This document shows positions 11,063 to 21,886 of a DNA stretch of 64,000 nt, piece after piece. The first letter of the stretch is position 1. Each line of letters begins with the position of its first letter. The notes beneath the pieces are model-generated. The model did no database searches, had not been told where the DNA came from, and worked only from the letters and a program-made list of their open reading frames with translations. Position numbers and translations under genes: made by a program. Origin of the DNA: Gonocerus acuteangulatus (taxonomy: Eukaryota; Arthropoda; Insecta; Hemiptera; Coreidae); assembly GCA_946811695.1 (NCBI GenBank), contig OX328132.1, positions 129,366,208-129,430,207 on the forward strand, read 5' to 3'.

Positions 11063-12075
11063 AAGAGATCAGATTTTACTCCCTTTTAAGTCTTTAGTAA
11101 CTCAAACATACGTTTCCAAAAGCCCATATACCGTGTACAAAGCAAGGACTTAGATGTTATTCCCTTTTAAGTCTGCAGTAACGCAGATATTTGTTTCCAA
11201 AAGCCCATATACCGTGTACAAAGCAAGGACTTAGATGTTATTCCCTTTTAAGTCTGCAGTAACGCAGATATTTGTTTCCAAAAGCCCATATACCGTGTAC
11301 AAAGCAAGGACTTAGATGTTATTCCCTTTTAAGTCTGCAGTAACGCAGATATTTGTTTCCAAAAGCCCATATACCGTGTACAAAGCAAGGACTTAGATGT
11401 TATTCCCTTTTAAGTCTGTAGTAACGCAGATATTTGTTTCCAAAAGCCCATATACCGTGTACAAAGCAAGGACTTAGATGTTATTCCCTTTTAAGTCTGC
11501 AGTAACGCAGATATTTGTTTCCAAAAGCCCATATACCGTGTACATAGCAAGGACTTAGATGTTATTCCCTTTTAAGTCTGCAGTAACGCAGATATTTGTT
11601 TCCAAAAGCCCATATACCGTGTACAAAGCAAGGACTTAGATGTTATTCCCTTTTAAGTCTGCAGTAACGCAGATATTTGTTTCCAAAAGCCCATATACCG
11701 TGTACAAAGCAAGGACTTAGATGTTATTCCCTTTTAAGTCTGCAGTAATTCAGATATTTGTTTCCAAAAGCCCATATACCGCGTGCACAGCAAGGAGTTA
11801 GATATTACTCGCTTTTATATCTGCAGTAACGCAAATATTTGTTTCCATAATTCCGTATACCATGTGCACAGCAATGACTTAGATATTACAAACTTTTATA
11901 TCTGCAGTAACGGAAATATTTGTTTCCAAAAGCCTATATACAGTGTGCACAGCAAGGACTTAGATATTACTCACTTTTATATCTGCAGTAACGGAAATAT
12001 TTTTTTCCATAAGCTCGTATACCGTGTGCACAGCAACCACTTAGATATTAATCCCATGAAAGTCCGCAATAAATC
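11063..12075. repeat. 81-bp minisatellite, about 13 copies
   Basis: GCAAGGACTTAGATGTTATT recurs every 81 bp from 11142 to 11709; diverged units start near 11790, 11871, 11952 and 12033. Eight central units are almost identical and carry an in-frame stop (TTTTAA). The four right-hand units read TTTTAT instead and stay open, giving 27-residue protein repeats (see the next entry). Confidence 0.95.
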
Positions 12076-12109
12076 AGAATTTGTTACTAAAATCCCTTAT
12101 TTCTTGTGA
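11783..12109 (+). CDS. 108-codon ORF of 27-residue repeats, coding status doubtful
   Basis: Four imperfect 27-residue repeats containing HSKDLDITHFYICSNGNICF-like segments, ending KIPYFL before the stop. It exists because the 81-bp unit is divisible by three and the diverged units lack the stop found in the homogenised units. No initiation context, signal peptide, membrane segment or known domain is visible. It may be an older open version of the unit or a chance ORF; I favour chance. Downstream sequence to 12886 shows no continuation. Confidence 0.2.
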   Translation: MHSKELDITRFYICSNANICFHNSVYHVHSNDLDITNFYICSNGNICFQKPIYSVHSKDLDITHFYICSNGNIFFHKLVYRVHSNHLDINPMKVRNKSEFVTKIPYFL

Positions 12110-12886
12110 TTAGGAACTGCCTACTTTTTAAATAATTTCTACTTAGACCGCTTATGAAAAAATTTAAGTTTTGCTTGAAATGAAGAAGTGGATGGTAGTG
12201 TGATGAAGGCATTGGACTACCACAGAGGAAATGCTGGTTCGAAGCTTCGTTTGGGCTCGATGGATCCACTGAATAAAGTCCTTGAATCTAAACATTCCTT
12301 GGATATTTTAGCGAGTTTCCTGAAGCCGGTACATACCACCGCACTAATGGCTATAAAAGTCACTAATGGCTATAAAAGTATCTATTCCTTTAATACTTAC
12401 AAAGTCCGGGACCTCTTGGGAATAAGTGGTGCGTTAGAAGATAAAACTTATTACGTATAAGATTATCTGCAGAAAAGTAACGATAATGCTCAGAAAAATT
12501 GAGAGATGCCATAAGTACACGTGAATTTCATAAGAAGCTGACGGTGTGCTTGAAATTATGATGATTTTCGTTGAGTTTTTGTTGCAAGAATATGAGGAAG
12601 CCCTTGCGTCGTCAGTTGTTGATTGGAGCTTCGCGTGATGTCTCCCTTCACGGTTTCCAGCTGTGGCAAGAAACACATTGCAGGGGAAGACAAGAAAACA
12701 CCGATGGAAGTTGGGAGCATTTTTGTTGACAATATTTTAGAAAACAATATATATATTGTTGGCAATATTCCAACCAATATTGCTGATGAACCATCATTCC
12801 CGTTAGAATTGGACAAGAATATTTGTGCTAAATTTCAATTAGCATTGTCAGCAGATCTCCAATTCAACAAATAGGGGGAAATACAT
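12110..12886. other. Unassigned sequence with two small plus-strand ORFs
   Basis: ORFs at 12188-12460 (90 codons, starting MDGSVMKALDYHRG) and 12623-12874 (83 codons, ending ADLQFNK) have mixed, protein-like composition but no motif I recognise. They lie in different frames and overlap minus-strand ORFs of similar size. They could be fragments of an old element. A short direct repeat of CACTAATGGCTATAAAAG is at about 12342-12378. Confidence 0.3.
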
Positions 12887-13588
12887 GATCCCCAAAAAAA
12901 CATAAAAGTGAAATAGAGGCCAAGTTCCTGCCCCCACAAAGAAACACTCCCTTCCTCAAAAATATCCCCTCCTAAAACCCCCCCAAAACGCCTTACCATT
13001 CTACACTCCAAAAAAGTAGTATGAGTTGGTGTATGAATTCAACCAAAAATATTTGCCAATACAAGAGATGATACAAGAAAGAAATGTCCAAGTTCATTAC
13101 TTGGAAGACCTCATAGTTACTAAGAACAGTAAAGACACTTCAACTGACCTTTAAAAACACCAATAAAAATACTTATATCCAGTTACTAAAATATCACTTT
13201 CCTCAACCAGGTATATTCTTAAACTTGGCAATGTTTTTAATGTGCGGAAATTATCTTTAGAGAAAAACTAAACATTGCCAAGTTTAAGAATATACCTGGT
13301 TGAGGAAAGTGACATTTTAGTAACTGGATATAAGTATTTTTATTGGTGTTTTTAAAGGTCAGTTGAAGTGTTTTTACTGTTCTTAGTAACTATGAGGTCT
13401 TCCAAGTAATGAACTTGGACATTTCTTTCTTGTATCATCTCTTGTATTGGCAAATATTTTTGGTTGAATTCATACACCAAGGCGTTTTTGGGGGGGGTTT
13501 TAGGAGGGGATATTTTTGAGGAAGGGAGTGTTTCTTTGTGGGGGCAGGAACTTGGCCTCTATTTCACTTTTATGTTTTTTTGGGGATC
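12887..13588. repeat. Large inverted repeat (about 315-bp matching arms, 34-bp loop)
   Basis: Left arm 12887-13235 and right arm 13270-13588 are near-perfect reverse complements; for example AACTTGGCAATGTTT at the loop and GATCCCCAAAAAAACAT at the outer end have exact counterparts. The left arm alone carries about 34 extra bases near 13000-13030. A few substitutions separate the arms (for instance ATATCAC against ATGTCAC). A transcript would fold into a long hairpin. No target duplication or TIR-type transposon end was identified at its borders. Confidence 0.93.
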
Positions 13589-13720
13589 TAATTCCTTTTT
13601 TCTAAGTATTAAATAGAATTTAGTTGCCGCATACCTACTGGCTTTTGTACTTCATATAAAACCAGGGTCTTTGGATTCTGCATAAGGTTCTCCTTAGTGC
13701 TTCATATTTGATACCAATAA

Positions 13721-13933
13721 TCAACCTACATACATCTAATCACTAGACTAGAAAAGTTAGAAGCTCTTCCAGATGACATTACTCTAGAGGACAAATTGAT
13801 TGCTCTCTTAACTAAACTATTACACTGTAAAACACAGGAACCTTATCCCGAGGATAAAGATCACAATAGGGAAAGTGCAGAAGGCCTTCAAGAAAAATAT
13901 AAGAAACAAAGACGATACATTTTGGGTTTGTAA
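13721..13933 (+). CDS. Short open segment with coding character, unidentified
   Basis: A frame opened by a stop at 13718 runs 70 codons to TAA at 13931. It includes TRLEKLEALPDDITLEDKLI, then a lysine- and glutamate-rich, probably helical stretch ending QRRYILGL. Composition is unlike the AT-rich surroundings, and the frame has no ATG near its start. It may be an exon or element fragment. I recognise no family. Confidence 0.25.
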   Translation, partial: STYIHLITRLEKLEALPDDITLEDKLIALLTKLLHCKTQEPYPEDKDHNRESAEGLQEKYKKQRRYILGL

Positions 13934-14089
13934 TCTTAAACTTGGTACTTTAGATGGCTCGACTTTGAAAAACTTAGTATCTGCTTTGAAGTATATTATG
14001 CAGTGAACCCCTACGACTTTATTTACTACATTTAAGAAAGAAGTCACAACTGTGTTTGTTAAGATATTTCGAAATGTTTTTTAAAACAT

Positions 14090-14885
14090 CAAATATAGGT
14101 TCTCCTTAACAAGACGATTCATTTGATACCCCACATGATGGGTTTCAGAAGGAATGATGGCATTTCGATGGAACAAAAAGTAAAAAACGTCATAGGTAAT
14201 ATGACACTCCCGTATCAAGACCTACCTGCGTGCCAAGTTTAGTCAAAATAGGCCAAACGGTGTGAATTTGTATAAGGAACAAACATACAGACAGACAGCT
14301 GAAAGACCTTTTTTACCTAGCCTAGTGCATTCCCCGGAACAAGGCCTACCTGTGTGCCAAGTTTGGTCAAAATCGGTCAAATGGAGTGAATTTGTGTAAG
14401 GAACAAACATGCAGACAGACAGCTGATAGACGATTTTGACTAGCCAATGACGGAACAAACAGACAGACAGACTGCTGATAGACAATTTAACCTAGCGTAT
14501 GATTCTCCCCGTATCAAGGGGACCAAGTTTGGTCAAAATCGGTCAAACGGTACGGATTTTTAAGAGGAACAAACATATCGCTGGTATAAGATTTTTACCG
14601 AGCCTATATGCGTCTAATTGTTTCTTAAAACATTAAATATAGGTTCTTCATACCGAGACAATTCATTTAATACCCCACATCATGGGTTTCCGACGGAATG
14701 ACGGGTTTCCGAAGGAAGTACAAAACTGGCACGCCCCCGCCCTGGAAGCGGAGTCAAACACAACGTTTCGTGATTTTTCGATTTTTTCCTTTAATAACGT
14801 CTTCATATCTATCTTCATGCAAAATTTCAAGTCTCTAGCATCATGGGAAGTGCCTAATAATTTTGATGAGTCAGTGAGTGAGTGA
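14090..14885. repeat. Dispersed repeat family B, copy 1
   Basis: Two or three diverged blocks of about 115-180 bp, each with CAAGTTTGGTCAAAATCGGT followed by AACAAACATACAGACAGAC-like sequence. The blocks are bracketed by copies of a GATTCATTTxATACCCCACAT motif (14107 and 14660). A TGAGTCAGTGAGTGAGTGAG run lies near 14868-14886. The same arrangement recurs at 45060-45600. This looks like the non-coding part of an old transposon; no transposase is seen. Confidence 0.75.
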
Positions 14886-14889
14886 GTCC

Positions 14890-15690
14890 TATAAATCCCG
14901 ATTTTCGATTGCTTATATCTCAGAAACTATTCGATGTAGAATTATGAAAATTTCCAGTTTTACTCACATCCAGTAGTATAATACCTGTGTAGAATTTCAT
15001 TACTTTATCTTTACGTGGTTGAAAGTTATGAGAGGGTAAAAATCGGCTCTAATACCTCCTGTAATATACAACACAGTATGCTTAGGCCGGAACTTGGCCT
15101 GGCGCACTACCGTGCGCCTAGATATTGTCTTGACTAGATTTTGGGTAAGGTATGTGAATATGGAGTTTATTTTCCCTATTAATGAAGAAAGTTGGAGGTT
15201 AAGGTCCCAAAAATAACTTTCAGAGCGAAATAAATTTATCCATTAGTCCTTGTTGACGGACCACGCTATCAGCAGGGCCGCCACATGGGGGAGACTGTTG
15301 GGTAGTGTTGTCCCGGGCCCGGGCCCTACAGGAAAAAATGTTCAGGAAATGAAAAAAGAATGGATTTTAGAAATATATGCCGGCGTAGCCTATATTTGGT
15401 GGAATGGCATCTATATTTTTTAAATATTTTTTTATGTGCATAAACGAAAAATCAAGTGCAGTCCCAGAATAATATATATTTTTATTTATTCATTTAATAA
15501 TGTCCAAAGTCCTATGACAAAGTACTAGGATTAATTCTAGCTTCTCCAGAATTTTCACTTTTTTGGATTTGAAATCCCAAAATGTACACGCTTGTATTAA
15601 GATTTCTTTATGATGGTTTTGAGAAGATATAACATGTTTTGTAAAACAGTATTTTGCAGATTAGTATAAATTACATAGCAACCATTAGGG
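14890..15690. other. Old non-coding repeat sequence, reverse-related to 43.99-44.06 kb
   Basis: The segment around 14995-15070 (TCGGCTCTAATACC and GTTATGAGAG) is the reverse complement of sequence near 44015-44055. A GC-rich CCCGGGCCCGGGCCC stretch lies at 15312-15326. No gene is visible. Confidence 0.4.
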
Positions 15691-15747
15691 AGGGAATTAT
15701 GATTTCTGCGCGGGAAGGGAGAGGGTTTATCAATATTGGTGCCATAG

Positions 15748-15999
15748 GCCCCATAAGGGGAGGGGGGCTGGACACCCACCAAAATGTTTATTTAATTGGT
15801 AAATATGTGCCATAAAACCTTAAAATAAATAATAAATACAGTAAGATCACTTAGTTCAGAAATTTCTTTTTTGCGTTTAATAGCCTTTTACTTGGATAAC
15901 TATCTTCTAAGTCTGCATCTCATAAGTTCTAGATTGTTAGTATTCCATACCCCCCAAATCCTCACAGACCTCCTCCCGAAAATATTTTCTAATATTTCA
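15748..15999. mobile_element. Diverged copy of the hAT-like MITE
   Basis: It shares ordered blocks with 8782-9049: the TGTGYCATAAA segment, AATAAATxxATA, ACTTAGTTCA, AATAGCxTTTTA, TTGTTAGTATTCCA and the terminal ATTTTCTA...CATG. Ends are degraded and no target duplication was found. A short minisatellite begins exactly at its right end. Confidence 0.65.
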
Positions 16000-16150
16000 T
16001 GAACACTCCGCTTAAGTGCATACATGAACACCCCGCGTAGGTGCTTACATGAACATCGCTTAGGTGCATACATGAACACCCCGCTTAGGTGCTTACATGA
16101 ACATCGCTTAGGTGCTTACATGAACATCGCTTAGGTGCATACCGCTTAGG
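15997..16150. repeat. 23/25-bp minisatellite, about six copies
   Basis: Alternating 25-bp and 23-bp forms of a unit around ACATGAAC followed by CGCTTAGGTGCTT. The shorter form lacks two bases in the CCCCGC part. Confidence 0.85.
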
Positions 16151-16311
16151 TTGAATTAAGAGTCGTACCAGTTTAAACGTGCTTGTAAATGTATAATCTC
16201 GGATATTAACCATTTGGGGTTGAGGCCTTTTCTGCTTAGCCGAAATAGCAACTTGAGAGGTTTTGGGCTATATTAACGAAATGTTTTAGTAATTTTTTTA
16301 AATTATTCTTT

Positions 16312-16434
16312 AAAAAGTCCGACTCGTAGGAACTGCACCTGATAAAATAAGACACATTTTTTGTTTCTTTCTGTTTCACGTTTCAGAACCCATTGATCTA
16401 AAAAATAACGCTGGTTAAAATATGTGTGTGTGTT

Positions 16435-16495
<61 letters not shown>

Positions 16496-17379
16496 GTTTG
16501 CTCTACCACCAGCTCAAAAATGGTCCGATTTATACGAAATCTGGTAAAAATATCTGTCGTGTAATCTGAATAGTGAAGTTGGTTAACCAGCTGAATCCGT
16601 CAAGCAGAATATGGTTTGTGGAGAGAAATCCGCGGGGAAAAAAATCTTAACGCTTTCGTTTTCGAGTCTAATTGTGCTTGCACGTTTCCCTTTCTATAGG
16701 TTCGTTAGCATAGGTTAACGAATGAAACAATTTTTAAAGCGATATCTATAGCCGTTTACGAGAAAAATTGATTTAAATAATTCTCAGTTTCCGTATTGAG
16801 AAACGATTGCTTCAGTTGAATCCCGTTCCATACGTTTGACATTCTAAGATAGATAAATTTTGGTTCCGCTTGGAGTCAGTACAAGAAATAAAATATTTCA
16901 CTAACAGCCATGAAATGTTTTTTGAAAACGGTTATGACAGCGTGGTATCCATTCACAAACAAGAAAGGTTCTGATGTAATTTTCGATGGGGTGATGTCGA
17001 TCCGATTAAAACTTAAACATTTTTAGTTTTGTTATTTTCAGCGGGTTTTTGTCTCTGTTTACCTTACATTTGAAGTGGTTTGTGTTCTTTTTAGTTTTAA
17101 CAGCAGAATGAGTATTTAAGTAAAACAAGGTAAGACAATGAGGAACACTGTTATAGTGTTTCCAAGAAGGAAAGTTGGAAAGAGGATGGGAGTAATTTCC
17201 GCTTAGGATACAATCAGTTTCCTGTTGTGGTCCTTAAAATCTTTATTACTTCTCCCCTTCAGATGTTATTTTATTTTTTCCTTCGCGAAAGATCAAAGCT
17301 GTTTTAATTCCTTTACTAATGGGACTAGAGATATGAAAAAACCCCGCTAAGCTGACGCAGCTCCTGCGAGTCGGACTTT
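16312..17379 (-). mobile_element. Non-autonomous TIR element, family C, both ends present
   Basis: The left end AAAAAGTCCGACTCGTAGG is matched by the inverted right end CTGCGAGTCGGACTTT, giving TIRs of about 25 bp. Interior blocks match, in reverse, the copies at 48171-49290 and 59540-61640, for example the CGGATTCTGCTGGTTAACGA-like block and the AATCGGACCATT block. An (AT)n tract sits at the same internal site as in other copies. There is no transposase ORF. Superfamily and target duplication could not be settled. Confidence 0.75.
16439..16493. repeat. (TA)n microsatellite inside a family C element
   Basis: About 54 bases of alternating TA. It lies next to the conserved GCGCGAACAG-equivalent position of the element. 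Confidence 0.95.
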
Positions 17380-17630
17380 ATTATTATATTACTCCTTAGA
17401 ATAAAAATATTTTCCATTGGGATTCTTTATTTTGGTTTACTCTTTGTTTGAATTGTTCTATAAGTGCAAAAGCCAATTAGATTGTACAAACATTGGCTTG
17501 GAATATTCACAACCACTAGAGTTGCCAACATCTTTAGATCCACCATTCAACAACTTCCCGGGATTAATTGTTTCGCAGGATCTTCGATTGCTTACTCGAA
17601 GACTCCAATTGGCAGAAACAACACAAATAC

Positions 17631-18068
17631 AGCCTTAGCCTGTATATGAGAAGAGAAGATAGATTCCCGTGTTGTATGATGATGCCTCGAGAGAGCCCTG
17701 ATGAATCCTGACGACACTAGAGGCTACTGGACTATGGAAATCCTCTCCTTAGTAAAGGACTAGGACATGAAACAACAGCCTTAGCCTGTATATGAGAAGA
17801 GAAGATAGATTCCCGTGTTGTATGATGAAGCCTCGAGAGAGCCCTGATGAATCCTGACGACACTAGAGGCTACTGGACTATGGAAATCCTCTCCTTAGTA
17901 AAGGACTAGTACATGAAACAACAGCCTTAGCCTGCATATGAGAAGAGAAGATAGATTCCTGTGTTGTATGATGATGCCTCGAGAGAGCCCTGATGAATCC
18001 TGACGACACTAGAGGCTACTGGACTATGGAAATCCTCTCCTTAGTAAAGGACTAGGACATGAAAGAGC
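17631..18068. repeat. 146-bp tandem repeat, three copies
   Basis: AGCCTTAGCCTG recurs at 17631, 17777 and 17923; the units are nearly identical and the array ends near 18068. No coding continuity is seen across units. Confidence 0.95.
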
Positions 18069-18347
18069 TTCATTAAGATGAAAGATAAATAGAGCTGAAT
18101 CTGTAAAGATTCTCTCTTCTATCTATACATGAAAACATAAACGCAAGACATCCCTTCAGTTCCAACATGAGCCTCTCCCTCTTCCCCTACTAATTAGGAT
18201 GCTAGTACTCGGCAAATTAAAAGGAGATCTTATCCTTCCATAAATCTTCATTTTATCCAGATCTTTTCCTCTACAGGAAACAAACTTCACACAAGTGACG
18301 AGATTTAGAGCTCTTAGGAAATTACACGAGTAAAATACTCGGTCTTG
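18069..18347. other. Unassigned spacer
   Basis: No ORF, repeat or RNA gene recognised. Confidence 0.4.
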
Positions 18348-19163
18348 GGCCTCGGGTATGATACGAGCAATGAGCGATAAGCGAAAATCGCCAGAGCAAC
18401 GTGGCTACATTAATGTTAAGATGAAGTGCAGTAGGAATGGGGAAGGACTGGCTACAATAGGCATGAGCGACAAGGCGGGTTTCGGGCTGTCGCTTATCGC
18501 TCAACGCAGACATTAAATTTTTCTCGCCGCTCACCCCAGACATTTTATTTTGCTCGCTACAAAAGAGGCTACAAGCTCTAAATTTTAACCGCTTTCAATG
18601 CACTGTTTTTTTTTTTAATGGAAGCTATAAAAAGTCTAGCCAGATTTTTGTTTTTTGTTTCCCTAGTTTACTAAATTGCTTAAAGGAAGTTAAATTCACG
18701 AAATTCTACAATTGAACGTAAAATTTCTCATCTATCTTAATATCAGCACTTATATAGTTGAAATTAAACATTCAAATCCTGATTAAAGTTGGAAAAAATC
18801 AGACTGACACATCTTCATAAAACGTAAATTTATCTAAAATCAAAAATGAGATTAAATTTTGCTCGCCGCTCTCAGTTATCTTCAAGCTTTAATTATTGAA
18901 CATGAGTAAAAAAAGTAAATTGGATGGTAGTGAACGTGAGCTTTTAATTTCGGAAGTAAAAGTATGGAAGAGGAGGGAAATGCATTAATCTTGCAAGGTA
19001 ACTAAAAATTTAAAATAATAATTGTTTTAATGAATATTTTAATTTAAAAAAAGTATATTGGAGACTAAAAGAAAGTACTGCCCAACCACTCTGTATAGTA
19101 GCCAGCATCACTCTGCCGCACAACGTTTTGTCGCTCATCGCTCATATCGTACTCGAAGCCTAA
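18348..19163. mobile_element. Putative TIR element of about 815 bp
   Basis: Left end GGCCTCGGGTATGATACGAG followed by CAATGAGCGATAAGCG is matched by the reverse complement of the right end (CGCTCATCGCTCATATCG, TACTCGAAGCC): about 38-bp imperfect TIRs. Internal CGCTCACCCC and CGCTCGCCGCT-like subterminal motifs repeat. No transposase is seen and target duplications are not clear, so the element call is an inference from the ends. Confidence 0.6.
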
Positions 19164-19276
19164 CCATGTATGATATAACTTGGTGCGCGCTACATGTTGC
19201 CCAATTAGTGCCATTCCTTACCAAAAAATAAATAAGTAAACAAAATATAGCAATATTTTCCATTCCTCGACTTCCT

Positions 19277-20643
19277 CAAGGTATTGTAGATTCCCTAGGA
19301 AATATGGATATGTTTTGGGTGCTTCGTCTGCCAGTGTCTTTAACACGAGGAATTCTTTCATTGGTGATCGAATTCACAAACATTTTCTCAAGATATTGTA
19401 GATTCCCTAGGAAATATGGATATGTTTTGGGTGCTTCGTCTGCCAGTGTCTTTAACACGAGGAATTCTTTCATTAGTGATAGCATTCACAAACATTTTCT
19501 CAAGATATTGTAGATTCCCTACGAAATATGAATATGTTTTGGGAGCTTCGTCTGCCAGTGTCTTTAACACGAGGATTTCTTTCATTGGTGATCGCATTCA
19601 CAAATATTTTCTCAAGATATTGTAGTTTCCCTGTGAAATATGGATATGGTTTGGGAGCTTCGTCTGCCAGTGTCTTTAACACAAGGATTTCTTTCATTGG
19701 TGATCGCATTCACAAATATTTTCTCAAGATATTGTAGTTTCCCTGTGAAATATGGATATGGTTTGGGAGCTTCATCTGGCAGTGTCTTTAACACAAGGAT
19801 TTCTTTCATTGGTGATCGCATTCACAAATATTTTCTCAAGATATTGTAGATTCCCTACGAAATATGGATATGTTTTGGGTGCTTCGTCTGCCAGTGTCTT
19901 TAACACGAGGAATTCTTTCATTAGTGATAGCATTCACAAACATTTTCTCAAGATATTGTAGATTCCCTACGAAATATGAATATGTTTTGGGAGCTTCGTC
20001 TGCCAGTGTCTTTAACACGAGGAATTCTTTCATTGGTGATCGAATTCACAAATATTTTCTCAAGATATTGTAGTTTGCCTGTGAAATATGGATATGGTTT
20101 GGGAGCTTCGTCTGGCAGTGTCTTTAACACAAGGATTTCTTTCATTGGTGATCGCATTCACAAATATTTTCTCAAGATATTGTAGTTTCCCTGTGAAATA
20201 TGGATATGGTTTGGGAGCTTCGTCTGCCAGTGTCTTTAACACGAGGAATTCTTTCATTGGTGATCGCATTCACAAATATTTTCTCAAGATATTGTAGATT
20301 CCCTGTGAAATATGGATATAGTTTGGGTGCTTCGTCTGCCAGTGTCTTTAACACGAGGATTTCTTTCATTGGTGATCGCATTCACAAATATTTTCTCAAG
20401 ATATTGTAGTTTCCCTGTGAAATATGGATATGGTTTGGGAGCTTCGTCTGCCAGTGTCTTTAACACGAGGAATTCTTTCATTGGTGATAGCATTCACAAA
20501 CATTTTCTCAAGATATTGTAGATTCCCTGTGAAATATGGATATAGTTTGGGTGCTTCGTCTGCCAGTGTCTTTAACACGAGGATTTCTTTCATTGGTGAT
20601 CGCATTCACAAATATTTTCTCAAGATATTGTAGTTTCCCTATA
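19277..20643. repeat. 112-bp minisatellite, about 12 copies
   Basis: The AAGATATTGTAG site recurs every 112 bp. Two variant classes are mixed: CTACGAAATATG(A/G)ATATGTTTTGGG and CTGTGAAATATGGATATGGTTTGGG. Because 112 is not divisible by three, staggered 65-69 codon ORFs appear on both strands at the same period. They are repeat by-products. I found no LINE-like reading frame across its borders. Confidence 0.97.
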
Positions 20644-21300
20644 TTTTATTTATTTTATTCCCTATATTTTGTTTATTTTCATTAACTCTAACTGTTTTTT
20701 CAAGAACATGAGAAATGTTTCCAGTCTTAGAGCATTATGCTAAATATTTCATCATTGTCAACTGACTCATTCCCCTCAACTCTGCTGGGTGGTAGAACCC
20801 ACATGAATGGCACTTTTTGCTTCACCTATTTTATTCAAACGCATGTACATGTAATTTTGTCTCCGCAACAACGATTTACCATTTAACAGAAAATATTTCT
20901 CATGAGTAGAATGTAGGAGGGGGATGGTGAAGAATGGATACTAGGAGAGGGCGGTAGAAGCTGCGCATGTTGCTTCAAGCTGGACGGCTCATCCTTATCG
21001 ATCCTCGATTAGATTTAATTATATCTGACACATAATTAATCAGGTTTGACCATAACCTGTAAGCCCCGAGCGAGGGAGCATTCACTCGTCACAATTAGCA
21101 GGGAAAATAATGGATTGTTGTCTAATACCATTTATCTAAGCTTTGATGCATGTGTATATTACTCCAAGAACGGAAGTAGTAGGGGGGGGGGTTCAAGGAT
21201 TGGTCTGCAATTCCAAAGCGCTTTTCGTCCCCCTCGTCACTTAGAATAGTCATGCAAAACTAGCAAAAATAATTTCTTGCAGATATCGTCAAATTCAAAA
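20644..21300. other. Unassigned sequence
   Basis: No convincing ORF. A poly-G run is at about 21181-21191. From about 21300 the sequence resembles the family C start (TCATCATAGCGCG and CATATCCCTAG). Confidence 0.4.
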
Positions 21301-21396
21301 ACTGTGTCATCATAGCGCGTTTCCATTACGTTCATATCCCTAGCATCATTTGAAATGCTTGGAGTAGATATAGTTCGAAGGATTTTTTTTTTTTTT

Positions 21397-21886
21397 GTTT
21401 CTTGTTTTAAGGCATGTTAGCCACACGGGCGATTTATGCCTTGATTGGGGTGACAGATAGCGCCACCACCACCGAAGGACCCGACCAGGCAAGGGCACGC
21501 CCACCGATATCGCAGGCCCCCCACTAGATGAGGGTTTAGATATTACATGACATGAGCTTGTGACCGAGGGTCTGTTCGGTGGGACCAGGCCGACCAGACC
21601 CTCCAAGCTCATGGACCCTTTGGTCCTGAGGGCCCACGACACCAGAAGACCCACCCCCACCCGACCGGCACCATGCCGGAGCAGGGTCACCCCCACCACC
21701 CCAATCAATAATAGTTAATGTTTAAATGAGGCTGATTCTATGGATTAATAAGTTTTAGAATTAATTATAATGAAATTGTTGCTATTTAATTCACATGTTA
21801 CAGCTAATTTATTTCTAAAATGACATCATAAAATTTACTTTTAGATTTTTCTTTTAATAATATTTTAACTAGTTAAATTTTTGAAA
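21397..21886 (-). other. 3' UTR of the I-type LINE
   Basis: Between the ORF2 stop and the poly-A tail. The part next to the ORF is AT-rich; the last 300 bases are GC-rich with GGTGGTGGGGG-like runs. The 120-codon minus-strand ORF here (21346-21708) is glycine- and serine-rich by composition and is not a gene in my view. Confidence 0.7.

Noticed and set aside
19276..20633. Two sets of 65-69 codon ORFs on both strands
   Set aside because: They are direct consequences of a stop-poor 112-bp unit whose length is not a multiple of three.
21346..21708. 120-codon minus-strand ORF as a gene
   Set aside because: It lies in the LINE 3' UTR and extends through the poly-A tail into flanking DNA.
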